Shown: positions 10,711 through 21,015, counted from the first letter of the stretch. The stretch is 64,000 bases of DNA from Anadara kagoshimensis (GCA_021292105.1 CM037862.1:2922501-2986500); one strand, 5' to 3'. Numbers and translations are program-made. The notes: generated from the letters alone by a model not told the origin.

Positions 10711-10816
10711 ACAGTCGAAACTGTCTATAAAGTCCACCCAAGGGAGTCGGAAAAAGTGGCCTTTATAGGCAGGTGGTCTTTATATACAGGTGGCGCCTAA
10801 GGCAGGTTTGACAGTA
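10711..10816. mobile_element. T2 inverted-repeat element, short copy
   Basis: ACAGTCGAAACTGTCTATAA at the left and CAGGTTTGACAGTACTGT at the right. The internal CACCCAAGGGAGTCGG block matches the copy at 7772. Confidence 0.75.
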
Positions 10817-11250
10817 CTGTATCAATATCATTAAACACTGATGAGAGTCTTAACTATATTACTTATAATATCAAACACGTGATCAACGCAATCATGTTGA
10901 TCTAGGCATGTACTATTAAGTCTATAGTGTACATAGGTACATGGGTGCATTACATAGCAACCAACTAGCTATAGATGGATCTAACCTTGAATTGTTAAAA
11001 AAATAAATAGATGACATTAAATGTTTCTGAACAGCTTCTTCCTTGTTGAAAACACTATAGACAAAAAAGGAGAAATAATGTAAAAATACAGTTTCAGTAA
11101 TGCCAGAAAAATGTCAAAGTTCCATTAAAAAGTAATAACTTGTTGGTCACAAGCTATTGTTATTTTTATTTGAATGAAGTCCACACCCATAATTCATTCG
11201 TCCGATATGGCTATGCATTTGACTTGGTCATACAACCAACCTTAGCACAA
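10817..11250. other. No gene seen
   Basis: AT-rich with no recognised feature. An open stretch on the plus strand (from 11140) runs into the hairpin at 11257 and is not called. Confidence 0.35.
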
Positions 11251-11256
11251 TACACC

Positions 11257-11353
11257 TGTCATATACCATTTTTTGAATTCAATCTTTATGGTCATATACC
11301 ATTTAAAAAAAAATGTTTTTATGATTAAATTCAAAAATGGTATATGACACATC
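11257..11353. repeat. Imperfect palindrome (TGTCATATACCATTTTTTGA arms)
   Basis: The left arm TGTCATATACCATTTTTTGA is matched by TTCAAAAATGGTATATGACA at the right, with an extra partial copy of the arm in the loop. The hairpin at 28146-28203 has the same CATATACCAT arm, so this is a small foldback repeat family. Confidence 0.75.
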
Positions 11354-11499
11354 TGCTTAATCATTTATAATGAATGCATTTTATAAAAGTGTTCAACAAC
11401 ATTTCAGACGTGTATTATTGTGTTAGTTGTATGTTTGTGTGGAATGCACTTAGATGTAGTTATAGACTGCAAGCTATTAGATTTACTTTTAAGCTGTCC

Positions 11500-11758
11500 C
11501 TAGAACAGGCCCCTTCCTTAGCTTAGATTTTCCTTAACTTAAATTTAGCAAATTTTGGTAATCTCTTTTTGGAACTGCTGGTGAATATTTTTGTCAAAAC
11601 TAAATGCAAATGTTTAATTCTAGCAATTATCTTAAAATTGACACCTTAAGTTCCTGAATATCTTGAAAATTAACAAATTTATAAAGTTTAGAAATTTTGC
11701 AAGATTTAAGTTAAGGAAAATCTTAGCTAAGGAATGATTGTGAAACCGGGGCCTGGTC
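11500..11758. mobile_element. T3 inverted-repeat element
   Basis: Arms of about 40 bases: AGGCCCCTTCCTTAGCTTAG and TTTTCCTTAACTTAAATTTA at the left, and the reverse complement AAGATTTAAGTTAAGGAAAA ... CTTAGCTAAGGAA ... GGGGCCT at the right. A relative lies at 40085-40310. Non-coding. Confidence 0.7.
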
Positions 11759-11759
11759 T

Positions 11760-12850
11760 ATCAACATTTTCAGACCGTAATTACTTAATGTTTGTCGTTT
11801 AGATTTCAATTTGTGATGCTTGCGACATAAGCCGATAGAAGTAGTTCCTTCTTATGTTCAAGGTTATGTAAAACAGCAACATGTTAGAATATGAGACAGA
11901 AAATATCGACCAAAAGCTTTAATATTCTAATTAATTGGAGATGTTCATCTAGTCAGCCATGATAAAGTTCAAAGTTCAAACTTGTAAAGTTCCATTCAGC
12001 ACAAATGACAAGACCCCCGACACGTGCAGTTTTGAAGTCTAAAATATCACACAATGTGCCTTCAATACAAATGACCTAGAGGTCTCCAGCATTTAGTAAA
12101 AAATACATTATATACAGAATAAAATTATGTTACTTAGTGACAGTCTTAAATGCTTTTAACTGCTGACAAGACAGAAGCCATTTAGGAAGAATCAGTACAC
12201 AAACAGGGGCTGATTGTGACATAAAATTGTCTTTCTTCTAGAGTTACACGAAAATGAAAACAAAAACCCAATATATCTCGTGTGTGTGATAATTAGCATA
12301 CTCGATCAAAACTTGTGATCTTCCAAAATATTGATTACAAAGTTTATGTATTGCGATCGCCAATAAAGATTAGCATGAGTACCTTCATGATGCATTTATA
12401 TCCATCAGCAGACATCTAAGTGTTTTATAAAATAGATGATGGATTCTAGCAGGTTGTACCGAAAGTAAATACATCAAATATCTAGTTATGATGACTATTT
12501 TACTGTGCTTTTTATGAGTTTTGACGAAGTTTACTCGCCTGATATTGTCCATTCCCAGACAGATCATTCCTGATATTATTTCGACATAATAAAGTTGTTT
12601 TTCAAGTTCAAATCTAGTACTTAACCATTTTCATTATTACCAAAAGTCCTGTTTTTCAGAGATTGTATGCATATTTTACAATAATTTACAATTTTTCTAA
12701 TGGCATCATTTTATTAGGAAGTGACCTAATGTAACTACAATCTTTGAAACCCGGAATTTCAGTAATAATAATAGTAATAATGGTTTTATGAATACAATAA
12801 GAGGAGATTGGTTAATAAAAGAATAATAATCTTGTACTGGGATCCTCTGT
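11760..12850. other. No gene seen
   Basis: AT-rich sequence with no exon, RNA or repeat that I can support. Confidence 0.35.
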
Positions 12851-12851
12851 A

Positions 12852-13195
12852 TTTGGTAGCTCAGTTGGTAGAGTGCTCGCTCAGTAAGTGAGAGGTCGTG
12901 GGTTCTAACCCCGACCGGGTCTGACTCAAAGCTTGAAAGTGGGTAGTGACTGTTCTTTCGCCAAGCACTCGGCATTACGAAATGAATGTCATGGTACTCT
13001 CGGATGGAAACTAAAAATAAACGAGGTCCCGTGTCACGGTAGGCTTAGCACGATAAAAAACCCTCCTGTATAACGCCATCAGCGCAACACACAGGCAAAA
13101 TATTTGCACCTTTGCCTACAGCTGGCGACGTCTCGACATAAGTGAAATATTCTTGACTGGGACGTTAAACACCATTACTCAACTCAACTCAACTC
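12852..13195 (+). mobile_element. tRNA-derived SINE, full-length
   Basis: The head is tRNA-like: GGTAGCTCAGTTGGTAGAGT fits the A box and GGTCGTGGGTTCTAACCCC fits the B box and T arm of an RNA polymerase III promoter. An unrelated body follows (GGTCCCGTGTCACGGTAGGC, CTGGCGACGTCTCGACATAA) and it ends GACTGGGACGTTAAACACCA with a short CAACT tail repeat. The GACGTTAAACACCA end is common to molluscan SINEs. There is no acceptor-stem pairing, so it is not a working tRNA gene. Confidence 0.85.
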
Positions 13196-13307
13196 TTTAT
13201 GCATGGTAAATGTTTTTTGTATTCTGTCATGTATTTCAGAAATAAAACTAGCGTTTAAACCAATTAGAACACAGCACAAACGAATTAAAATACATGAAAA
13301 AAGCATT

Positions 13308-13490
13308 TAGACTAATGCCGGCGTGGCACGATAAAGGACCCCCTCCTATGCACTTGTCCCTGAGCGCACTGCAAAGTTCAAAATTTCTGGCAATTATCTA
13401 TAGTTGGCGACGTCTCAATATAATTGCAATGTTATTGACTGGGACGTTAGACCCGAAATGAATGAAAAAAATCAATCAATAAGTCAACCA
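13308..13490 (+). mobile_element. 5'-truncated copy of the same SINE
   Basis: Matches the second half of the copy at 12852: GTGGCACGATAAAGGACCCC, AGTTGGCGACGTCTCAATAT, GACTGGGACGTTAGACCC, with a CAATCAATAAGTCAACC tail. The 5' truncation is typical of target-primed reverse transcription. Confidence 0.75.
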
Positions 13491-13494
13491 CAAC

Positions 13495-13749
13495 TTTCCC
13501 TATATGAAAAAAAAATGAACTAAATTAATAAATTTCACTTCAGTTTTCATAGGAACAGTGTACACAAATTATATATATATAAACCAATAGAACAAAATTG
13601 TAAACAGAAAGTGTTGAGTTAGATAGAATCGCATAGATTCATTAAATTCATAATTGTATGTTTTGTGTAAAACGACGTTATTTATGAAATTTGCGACGTA
13701 AACAGTCACATAAATAATTTCAACACACAAATTCTAATTGTTTTAATTG
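13495..13749. other. 3' flank of the secreted-protein gene
   Basis: AT-rich, no separate feature seen. Confidence 0.35.
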
Positions 13750-13755
13750 TTTAAT
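13750..13755 (-). promoter_or_regulatory. Possible poly(A) signal ATTAAA
   Basis: The common variant hexamer ATTAAA on the minus strand lies about 95 bases after the TAA of the secreted-protein gene. Such hexamers are frequent in AT-rich DNA. Confidence 0.35.
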
Positions 13756-13850
13756 AAAACGATCTTGCATGCAAATCCATACATTAAGGCTCTCTATCTA
13801 CTGAACGAAATCCTGCCGTAAAATAGATACAAAATTCCTACCTCTTATAT

Positions 13851-14723
13851 TTAATTTCTTGCTGCTGCAAATGCAAATGCCCAAGGCATAAACCTGAAAT
13901 AAAAAGAAACGGAATTTCATGATAAGATCAAATTGTTCTAAACTGGTTACAGAACTTATAGTATTTTTTATATTCAAAACATTACAAAATCGAACATTAG
14001 TAGACTACTGAGAAAATTAGTAGACTACTGAGAAAAGAGAATGTTGTACAATCAATATACGTATATATGTACACAACATTGACCTGTCCGCTTGACCTTT
14101 AATTTGGACCAATGGTTTTTAAATTATGATTTGAACATGTATGGATATGTTTTGAGGGCCTGATAAGCCTCGGCTTGCAATATCCATACGTCAACATTGT
14201 ATTTTTAAGCAGCTTGCTTTGTTGTATAAAGTTCCCCGTTGTGAACAAACTCTATCATAGCGCATTAATTGTGAAACAATTACACAATAAGCAGGAGAAG
14301 CAATCATATTGCTGCATAGAAAAGGAAAGTTGACGATAGAAAAATTGAAGTCAACACGTTTACCATGTAGCTACTAACTTAGTCTTTCATTGGCGTCACC
14401 ATTGAGGTATAAGCAAAAATATAAAGTAGAACTTGAGGAATCAGTCGTATCTTTTATTTCAAGCTCACTAGGATAGATGACATTCACATACTAGTAGTCT
14501 CCAAAAAGGATTATTAAGCGATAGAACACCATCTATATATTAGTATGTGGATTGAATGATTTATCGATAATCGAATTTCCAGATTTAACAAGATTCTGCA
14601 TAAACTCTGCTGCATACGAATAAAGAAACAAATATACAAATATTGGTGCACAATTAGTGCCCATCCGTATACCGATTGTTTGCTGGAAAATTACAATTAC
14701 ATCAAACACATTGCGTTGATGGT

Positions 14724-14758
<35 letters not shown>

Positions 14759-17700
14759 ATTTTTGTTTGGAGTCAGTGCAGTGTTTGACAATTTATGCTA
14801 TCTTGTAGTCTTGTTGAGAAGCATTTATTCAACAGTATTTTCTATTAACTTACCCAAAAGGATTAAAAGGTTGGACTGGTCTCCTTCTTGGTGGTCTTGG
14901 AGAACCTGAATTCACATTCATGATTATAACAGGCTGTCGAGGTGACGATTGTCCACCTAATTCTGAGCTCCCGATATCTCCGCTAGAAAATCTATAAGGG
15001 AAGTAAGCTAAAGCTAATCTGCTATTGCCATTTCCGTCTTGGATAATAACAGGTCTGAATTGACCACCACGTGGACGTTGTTGTCCTGCAGCAGACGATT
15101 GTCGTCTTGGTGGTAGTAGAGGTGGTTCAATTTGTGAAGGCTCCTGTTGATTAGTTTGTTGTGTAGCTTTCTCCTCTACTTTGTTTGAGCTGGCTGCTTT
15201 AGTATTTTCTTTTGCTTTGTTTGAGCTGGTTACTTTAGCATTTTCCTTCCAGTTATTTCTGTCTTTGATCGTCTGTCTCCTTAACAAGAATACAACAAAT
15301 ATTAATAAAACAGAATGTGTCAGTATAACAGGTTTTACTCTTCATATTGTAACAGAATGTGTCAGTATAACAGGTTTTACTCTTCATATTGTAACAGAAT
15401 GTGTCAGTATAACAGGTTTTACTCTTCATATTGTAACAGAATGTGTCAGTATAACAGGTTTTACTCTTCATATTGTAACAGAATGTGTCAGTATAACAGG
15501 TTTTACTCTTCATATTGTAACAGAATGTGTCAGTATAACAGGTTTTACTCTTCATATTGTAACAGAATGTGTCAGTATAACAGGTTTTACTCTTCATATT
15601 GTAACAGAATGTGTCAGTATAACAGGTTTTACTCTTCATATTGTAACAGAATGTGTCAGTATAATAGGTTTTACTCTTCATATTGTAACAGAATGTGTCA
15701 GTATAACAGGTTTTACTCTTCATATTGTAACAGAATGTGTCAGTATAACAGGTTTTACTCTTCATATTGTAACAGAATGTGTCAGTATAACAGGTTTTAC
15801 TCTTCATATTGTAACAGAATGTGTCAGTATAACAGGTTTTACTCTTCATATTGTAACAGAATGTGTCAGTATAACAGGTTTTACTCTTCATATTGTAACA
15901 GAATGTGTCAGTATAACAGGTTTTACTCTTCATATTGTAACAGAATGTGTCAGTATAATAGGTTTTACTCTTCATATTGTAACAGAATGTGTCAGTATAA
16001 CAGGTTTTACTCTTCATATTGTAACAGAATGTGTCAGTATAATAGGTTTTACTCTTCATATTGTAACAGAATGTGTCAGTATAACAGGTTTTACTCTTCA
16101 TATTGTAACAGAATGTGTCAGTATAACAGGTTTTACTCTTCATATTGTAACAGAATGTGTCAGTATAACAGGTTTTACTCTTCATATTGTAACAGAATGT
16201 GTCAGTATAACAGGTTTTACTCTTCATATTGTAACAGAATGTGTCAGTATAACAGGTTTTACTCTTCATATTGTAACAGAATGTGTCAGTATAACAGGTT
16301 TTACTCTTCATATTGTAACAGAATGTGTCAGTATAACAGGTTTTACTCTTCATATTGTAACAGAATGTGTCAGTATAACAGGTTTTACTCTTCATATTGT
16401 AACAGAATGTGTCAGTATAACAGGTTTTACTCTTCATATTGTACGTCGTGATTTTACATTTTATTTTCAATATTCTATTGACTAACGTTAGAACGAGACA
16501 GACTTCAGATGATCTAATGTTACATATAGGAATCCTGTGCTCTTATGTCCTAGTCAAGATGTTGTTAATTTTTAACTTATATCGAGGCGGTCAACTCATA
16601 AATGATGGAGGAAACCGGAGTGCCCAGAGAAAAACCACCAACCCCAGGCCTCTCGATACAGATTGTAGGTATATGTATCAATACTACTGTATTCATCATA
16701 ATTATTCAGTAATTAGTATATGACATCGGGGTTTCACGTGTCACATTCACACCTTTCCTCAAAAGTATTATCAATAAAACATGAGCACAATTGCCACTGC
16801 TTTAAAATAAAAGTAGACAGTATAGGTCCTCTGATTACTATCTTGTTCTTCTATCACGCGCAAGCCTAAAGTAAATGTTTTTATTGTCAGTGGTCTATAT
16901 ATGCGTATCCATTGCCCTGTTTTCTTGGGTGATTCGTCTTTTGTGTTATTTCATGTTAAATATGACTGTTTTTCAAACACTGATTTATTTTTTATTTTTA
17001 AAACTACGTTTTGGATTCGATTTAAAAAGCGGTGCCTTTTTCCAGCGATTGCATGAATAAAATAATTTTAAATATGTCAAATTACGGTATATATTGTACT
17101 TTGTCACATTATTAAAACTAGGGAAAAAACAGTTGTTGTTCCTTAAAATATAGCTATAGGGAAGGAGTCAGTTGCTGTTCCTTAAAATATAGCTATAGGG
17201 AAGGAGTCAGCTGCTGTTCCTTAAAATATAGCTATAGGGAAGAAGGAGTCAGTTGCTGTTCCTTAAAATATAGCTATAGGGAAGAAGGAGTCAGTTGCTG
17301 TTCCTTATAATATAGCTATAAGGAAGGAGTCAGTTGCTGTTCCTTAAAATATAGCTATAGGGAAGGAGTCAGTTGCTGTTTCTTAAAATATAGCTATAGG
17401 GAAGGAGTCAGTTGCTGTTCCTTAAAATATAGCTATAGGGAAGGAGTCAGTTGCTGTTCCTATAGCTATAGGGAAGGAGTCAGTTGCTGTTCCTATAGCT
17501 ATAGGGAAGAAGTCAGTTGCTGTTCCTATAGCTATAGGAAAGAAGTCAGTTGCTGTTTCTGGTTTATTTAATTATAGTAATAATACATACTTATGTCTTG
17601 ACAAAGCAGAGTCTTCATATCGATATGAGTCTGTATCTTCGTTTAAAAATCCTAAAATAAATGAATAAATAAATAAATAGAAACCAAAAAAAAAATTAAC

Positions 17701-17953
17701 ATATTATAAGTCCTTGTTCAATTACAATCCAAAGAAACAAAGTAAAAACTGAGGAAACTGACAAAAAAAACAAAAAAAAAACGCGTGATCCTCCAACAGG
17801 AAAATGAGACCGGGTGCTTAATCAATGAATTACTTAACTAAAATATATTAACCCGATGCTAAAACATGTGAAATAAAACTCACCTAAAGACGCACATTCC
17901 ACCAACAGTCCACACAGGGACAAGATGAGAGTAAAAGAAAACAACAGGCGCAT
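13851..17953 (-). CDS. Four-exon gene for a secreted, basic Pro/Gln-rich protein of unknown function
   Basis: Exons on the minus strand: 17953-17884, 17651-17591, 15279-14854 and 13893-13851, 600 bases in all, giving 199 residues. Donors are GTGAGT, GTATGT and GTAAGT. Each acceptor ends in AG after a T-rich tract. Phases agree at all three junctions (G|GA, AA|G, GG|G). Exon 1 encodes a signal peptide (MRLLFSFTLILSLCG, likely cut after VECA). Exons 2 and 3 join to give LSRHKR at residues 40-45, a furin-type site that would release a chain starting with Gln46. The rest is rich in Lys, Asn, Gln, Pro and Arg. It has an imperfect duplication (SSNKAKEN / SSNKVEEK), proline-arginine stretches (PPLLPPRRQ, PRPPRRRP), two PVII motifs and an alanine-rich end (AFAFAAARN). 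I recognise no domain. A secreted matrix, mucus or peptide-precursor role is possible but is inference. Confidence 0.8.
14070..14215. repeat. R1 left-end fragment joined to a T4 end, in intron 3
   Basis: TTTTGAGGGCCTGATAAGCC and CTTGCAATATCCATACGTCA match the far end of R1 (as at 35000). CACAACATTGACCTGTCCGC just before it matches the T4 terminal repeat at 26720. Both are fragments. Confidence 0.55.
14725..14759 (+). repeat. (ATC)n microsatellite in intron 3
   Basis: About 11 ATC/CAT triplets within intron 3 of the secreted-protein gene. Confidence 0.9.
15310..16443. repeat. Minisatellite, 27.0 copies of a 42-bp unit, in intron 2
   Basis: The unit starts ACAGAATGTGTCAGTATAAC and ends CTTCATATTGTA. 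The array is 1134 bp, exactly 27 units. The only variation I see is C to T in three units (near 15664, 15958 and 16042), so it has been homogenised or expanded recently. Since 42 is divisible by 3 and the unit lacks stops in several frames, long open frames appear on both strands, but they are artefacts. On the minus strand, the sense strand of the host gene, each unit has a TACTGAC branch-point-like motif, and the array ends 30 bases before the exon 3 acceptor. Confidence 0.97.
16590..16660 (+). repeat. SINE-like fragment in intron 2
   Basis: GGAGGAAACCGGAGTGCCCA and GAAAAACCACCAACCCCAGG match the start of the repeat at 20312 (GGAGGAAAACGGATTGCCCA). Confidence 0.45.
17125..17562. repeat. Tandem array, ~12 copies of a 39-bp unit, in intron 2
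   Basis: Unit CAGTTGCTGTTCCTTAAAAT then ATAGCTATAGGGAAGGAGT. Some units are 42 bp (extra AGA) and the last three lack CTTAAAAT. It stops about 29 bases from the exon 2 donor at 17591, so intron 2 has an array at each end. Confidence 0.95.
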
Positions 17954-18129
17954 GTTTGGGACCGAAGACAAGACTGAGGTAACACTACATGTCGAAAACA
18001 AGAGGACATTGTAATGAATGGTTGCATGATTAATATTGATCATGTAAGATACAGGATGTAACTAATGAAGCGAGGACCTTAATTATCACACAGAGACGAA
18101 CAAGTTCCAGGGTTATTGTCACAGGTATG

Positions 18130-18346
18130 CATTACAGACATGTCGAAAGTTTAACACTTAAGGTAACGAATAAGTGGTTCACATTTCCTCGATAGCTAAA
18201 TGTGTATTTTGACAACGTCTCGGAAGCTATCGGGGCTTTTCAACCACTAACTATTCTGTTCTCGGCCAATCGACAACAGGGGTTCGACTTCTTTTCGTTA
18301 GGTCTGTGTTTAATTTCGACAGGTCTGTATTTTAGTATATAGTATA
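18130..18346. mobile_element. T1 inverted-repeat element
   Basis: ACATGTCGAAAGTTTAACAC at the left and TTTAATTTCGACAGGTCTGT at the right. Internal TTCTCGGCCAATCGACA and TTTTCGTTAGGTC match other T1 copies. It lies about 180 bp upstream of the start codon of the secreted-protein gene. Confidence 0.75.
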
Positions 18347-18705
18347 GTTATCTGATCATGGTCTTAATCTTACAAGTATCAACTGAATAAAAATTATTAT
18401 TACGTAAACTGAAACAAACCCGATGAAAGGGAAACGACTTCCGACTTTAGGCTCTTGTAACTGTTAATAATCTTTTTGGAGATTATGTGAATGTCCTCGT
18501 CAGCTTGAAAAACCCAGATACAACCGATTGTTTAAGTCTTGTTTCATATTATAGCCTAAACCTAAAACATGACGACCATGAAAGGATACATTTGAAGTGT
18601 ATGACAAACATGATGACTTCAACTATCCTTTCCTATACAGCAATATACCTGCTTCTCCTGTTTATGATGTATTTGTTTCACAATTAATAAGCTCAAGCAA
18701 GTAGT
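18347..18705. other. No gene seen
   Basis: AT-rich. A 66-codon plus-strand open stretch (from 18487) shows no family features. Confidence 0.35.
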
Positions 18706-18707
18706 GT

Positions 18708-18761
18708 TATGGCCGTCATCATAATATTGTTGATAAGTATGATGTCTCTAAAACTACCCTA

Positions 18762-18793
<32 letters not shown>

Positions 18794-18985
18794 TTGACGT
18801 CCCATAGTCTTAAGTTTCTTTTGATCGGCTAGCTAAACAGGAAGTACTTACCCTTCCGGAGGTCTCGGTGGTGAAAGTTTGCGCGTTGAACGTGAGATGT
18901 CAGTTTCAAAGTTTTTACTTTTTGCTTTTAGGATTGTGATTTTGGAACATAAATCGATATGTTTGTTTTTACAATGCTATTGATG
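18708..18985 (+). repeat. R1 dispersed repeat with an expanded (TA)n inside
   Basis: Near full length: ATGGCCGTCATCATAATATT, GATGTCTCTA, TTTGACGTCCCATAG, GGCTAGCTAAACAG, CTTACCCTTCCGGAGG, CAAAGTTTTTAC, GATATGTTTGTTTTT. The GGATATATTTGACG segment of other copies is replaced here by about 40 bases of TA repeat (18757-18793). Confidence 0.8.
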
Positions 18986-19580
18986 AAGAGTAATTTGTTT
19001 TATTTTTACTACCGAATTTTATTATTTTGAAAAAAAATCAGTTTGATGAATCCCTCCTGGAAATATCCACATTGCATTTAACAGAACGTTATTAACTAGA
19101 GTGTTACCAAACAGTACACAAGATTGATTATAATTATACAACATAACAAAATCAGAAGTGACAAAGAGAGTGTATTTTTAGTGTCATCCATCTCTATCAT
19201 TTCTCATTTACACAATTGAATCAATTCATTTTGTTGACAGTGCAGATAAAGACTAACTTTCTAAGACCAAATTAAAATTCAACATCACGAACGATTAAAC
19301 CTTTCTTTCTGTCGAGTTCTGACTTAATTACTAATTATAAGCTTCATTGACTTGTTGTTCATTTGATTGTTCACCAAATAGAGCTCAGTGTGTACACGTT
19401 TATATTAAAATAACCATTATACAAGAAAGATACCAGTAATACTTTATATTGTCAGGACATTGGAGATTTATTTTTAATATTTTTTTTTTAATATTTGAAA
19501 ACTAATTCAAGATATTAATGGTTAGATAAACCGTACCATGCGTTGTTACAACTCCTAATAAAGTCCAACGACTTTATGGA
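18986..19580. other. No gene seen
   Basis: AT-rich, no supported feature. Confidence 0.35.
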
Positions 19581-19584
19581 CAGG

Positions 19585-19770
19585 AATTGTTTACCCTGCC
19601 GGAACATTCAGCTTCACTGGTGGCAGTTTACCCGGTCGGAACATTCAGCTTCACTGGTGGCAGTTTACCCGGCCGGAACATTCAGCCTCACTGGTGGCAG
19701 TTCACGTGTTAATGTGTTAGATTTAATTTACCAGGTTTTGAATATCATTTGAACATGGACGTGTATAGAT
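19585..19770 (+). repeat. R1 repeat with a triplicated ~37-bp core
   Basis: The segment GGAACATTCAGCTTCACTGG plus TGGCAGTTTACCCGG is present three times from 19599 to 19700. It corresponds to the GGAGCACCCGGCCTCACTTC core of other R1 copies. Confidence 0.75.
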
Positions 19771-19800
19771 GTATGTGTGATTCTTATCCGTTTGGCGCAA

Positions 19801-20189
19801 TTTGTCACCCTTCAAAGAAATTTCTCGCATAGCGATTGGTTAACTTGCCGGGGTACATGGAACTATGTTCGGAAATCTGCCGGGGTACATGAACGCACGC
19901 GACGTTTAGGGGTAAAAGGGAAGTAACTCGCACATCACCGACGTCTAGTTACAGTAAACAAACATGGCGACGACGTACGCAAGTCACTGACACAAAATAC
20001 GAAATGGAAGTTAAAAAGATCCAACTGGTAACGCTTTGAAGGGTGACAAAAACGTTATACAGGGCTTTGACAGGTTACACGGCCCATGTACCCCGTCAAA
20101 GATGAATGTATCCTTCGCCTGCGGCTCAGGGTACATTCATCTTTGACGGGGTACATGGGGCCGTGTAACCTGCCAAAGCCCTGTATAAC
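19801..20189 (+). mobile_element. Promoter-palindrome cassette of an unrecognised element
   Basis: In order: TTTGTCACCCTTCAAAG (19801-19817); two copies of CCGGGGTACATG (19848-19891); GCACGCG (19895-19901) running into ACGT; GACGTC (19940-19945); AAACAAACATGGCGACGACG with an ATG at 19964; the exact reverse complement CTTTGAAGGGTGACAAA (20034-20050); and the palindrome (20054-20189), whose arms contain the same GGGGTACATGG. The part is much richer in CG than its surroundings. Open frames after the ATGs are only a few codons long, so no protein is called. See the findings for the parallel with 8016-8700. Confidence 0.5.
20054..20189. repeat. 136-bp near-perfect palindrome with GC-rich tip
   Basis: Arms of about 58 bases starting GTTATACAGGGCTTTGACAG, with only two or three mismatches or length differences between arms. 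The tip is TCCTTCGCCTGCGGCTCAGG. Confidence 0.9.
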
Positions 20190-20311
20190 TTATATTATCA
20201 CCATTTTCAGAACAAATGTATGCATACAAGAGAAAACGGTAGAGTGGTATCTAGAGTGAAGTAGATGTGTTTTTCGCCCCAGTCAATATCCTTTCACTTA
20301 AGTTCTTAGAT

Positions 20312-20545
20312 AGTGGAGGAAAACGGATTGCCCAAAAAAACATCGAACTTCGGCAACTGAACTTATCCATAATTTAGGATCTGTCCCGAACAGGATTTGA
20401 ATTTAGACGGTGATAGGCGCTGTGACCCGTAAGAGCGCGCTTTAGACCACCGAGGCCCCTACGACCACTCGGCCACTGAGCCTCATACGACCACTCGGCC
20501 ACCGAGGCTCCTACGACCACTCAGCCACTGAGCCTCATACGAAAA
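20312..20545 (-). mobile_element. SINE-like repeat with a 28-bp tandem duplication
   Basis: On the minus strand, GGTCTAAAGCGCGCTCTTAC and GGTCACAGCGCCTATCACCG followed by CAAATCCTGTTCGGGACAG look like an altered tRNA-type A/B-box head. The other end has GGAGGAAAACGGATTGCCCA. Next to the head, a unit like CTACGACCACTCGGCCACTG is repeated about four times (20459-20540). Related arms occur as an inverted pair at 59969-60174. Confidence 0.5.
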
Positions 20546-21015
20546 ATGGAGAAAATATCACTGTCTTATCAACGTAGATTTTAATAACATGGCTAAACAG
20601 GACTAAACTTCTGCGATGTATTGAAATGATAAATCTATGGTAGTACGTCAGAATTGAATTTATAAATTTGTATTTTATTATATTATCTCAACTCAAATAC
20701 ATCTTTCACAATCACTTGGAAGTCCTACAATGATCGTATCAATCAAATTTGTAAAATTAATTTTATTTTCACCTAATAGATTGTTCTTTGCCAGTGGAAT
20801 GCCATTTCTAAGTGTATTGAGCTTCAGAAGCTGATAAAATCAAAAACACACATAATATAATTATATAAATAGAGATACAATCATCAAATCTCAGAGGGAC
20901 AATTTAAACAAAACTTAAAACAACTTTGTGTTTTATGTCTGTAAGCAGATTTTAGAGATAGACAAAACACACAAGATCAAAAATTGGAAACAATCTATAA
21001 TAAAGAAATGAAAAA
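20546..21015. other. No gene seen
   Basis: AT-rich, no supported feature. Confidence 0.35.

Noticed and set aside
12852-12926. tRNA gene
   Set aside because: A and B boxes are present, but the ends do not pair into an acceptor stem and the SINE body follows directly.
15310-16443. CRISPR-like regular repeats
   Set aside because: Units follow each other directly with no spacers, in a eukaryotic intron.
15181-16485. Open frames of 378-434 codons on both strands
   Set aside because: They are the 42-bp minisatellite read in stop-free frames. Both strands and more than one frame are open, which no real gene explains.
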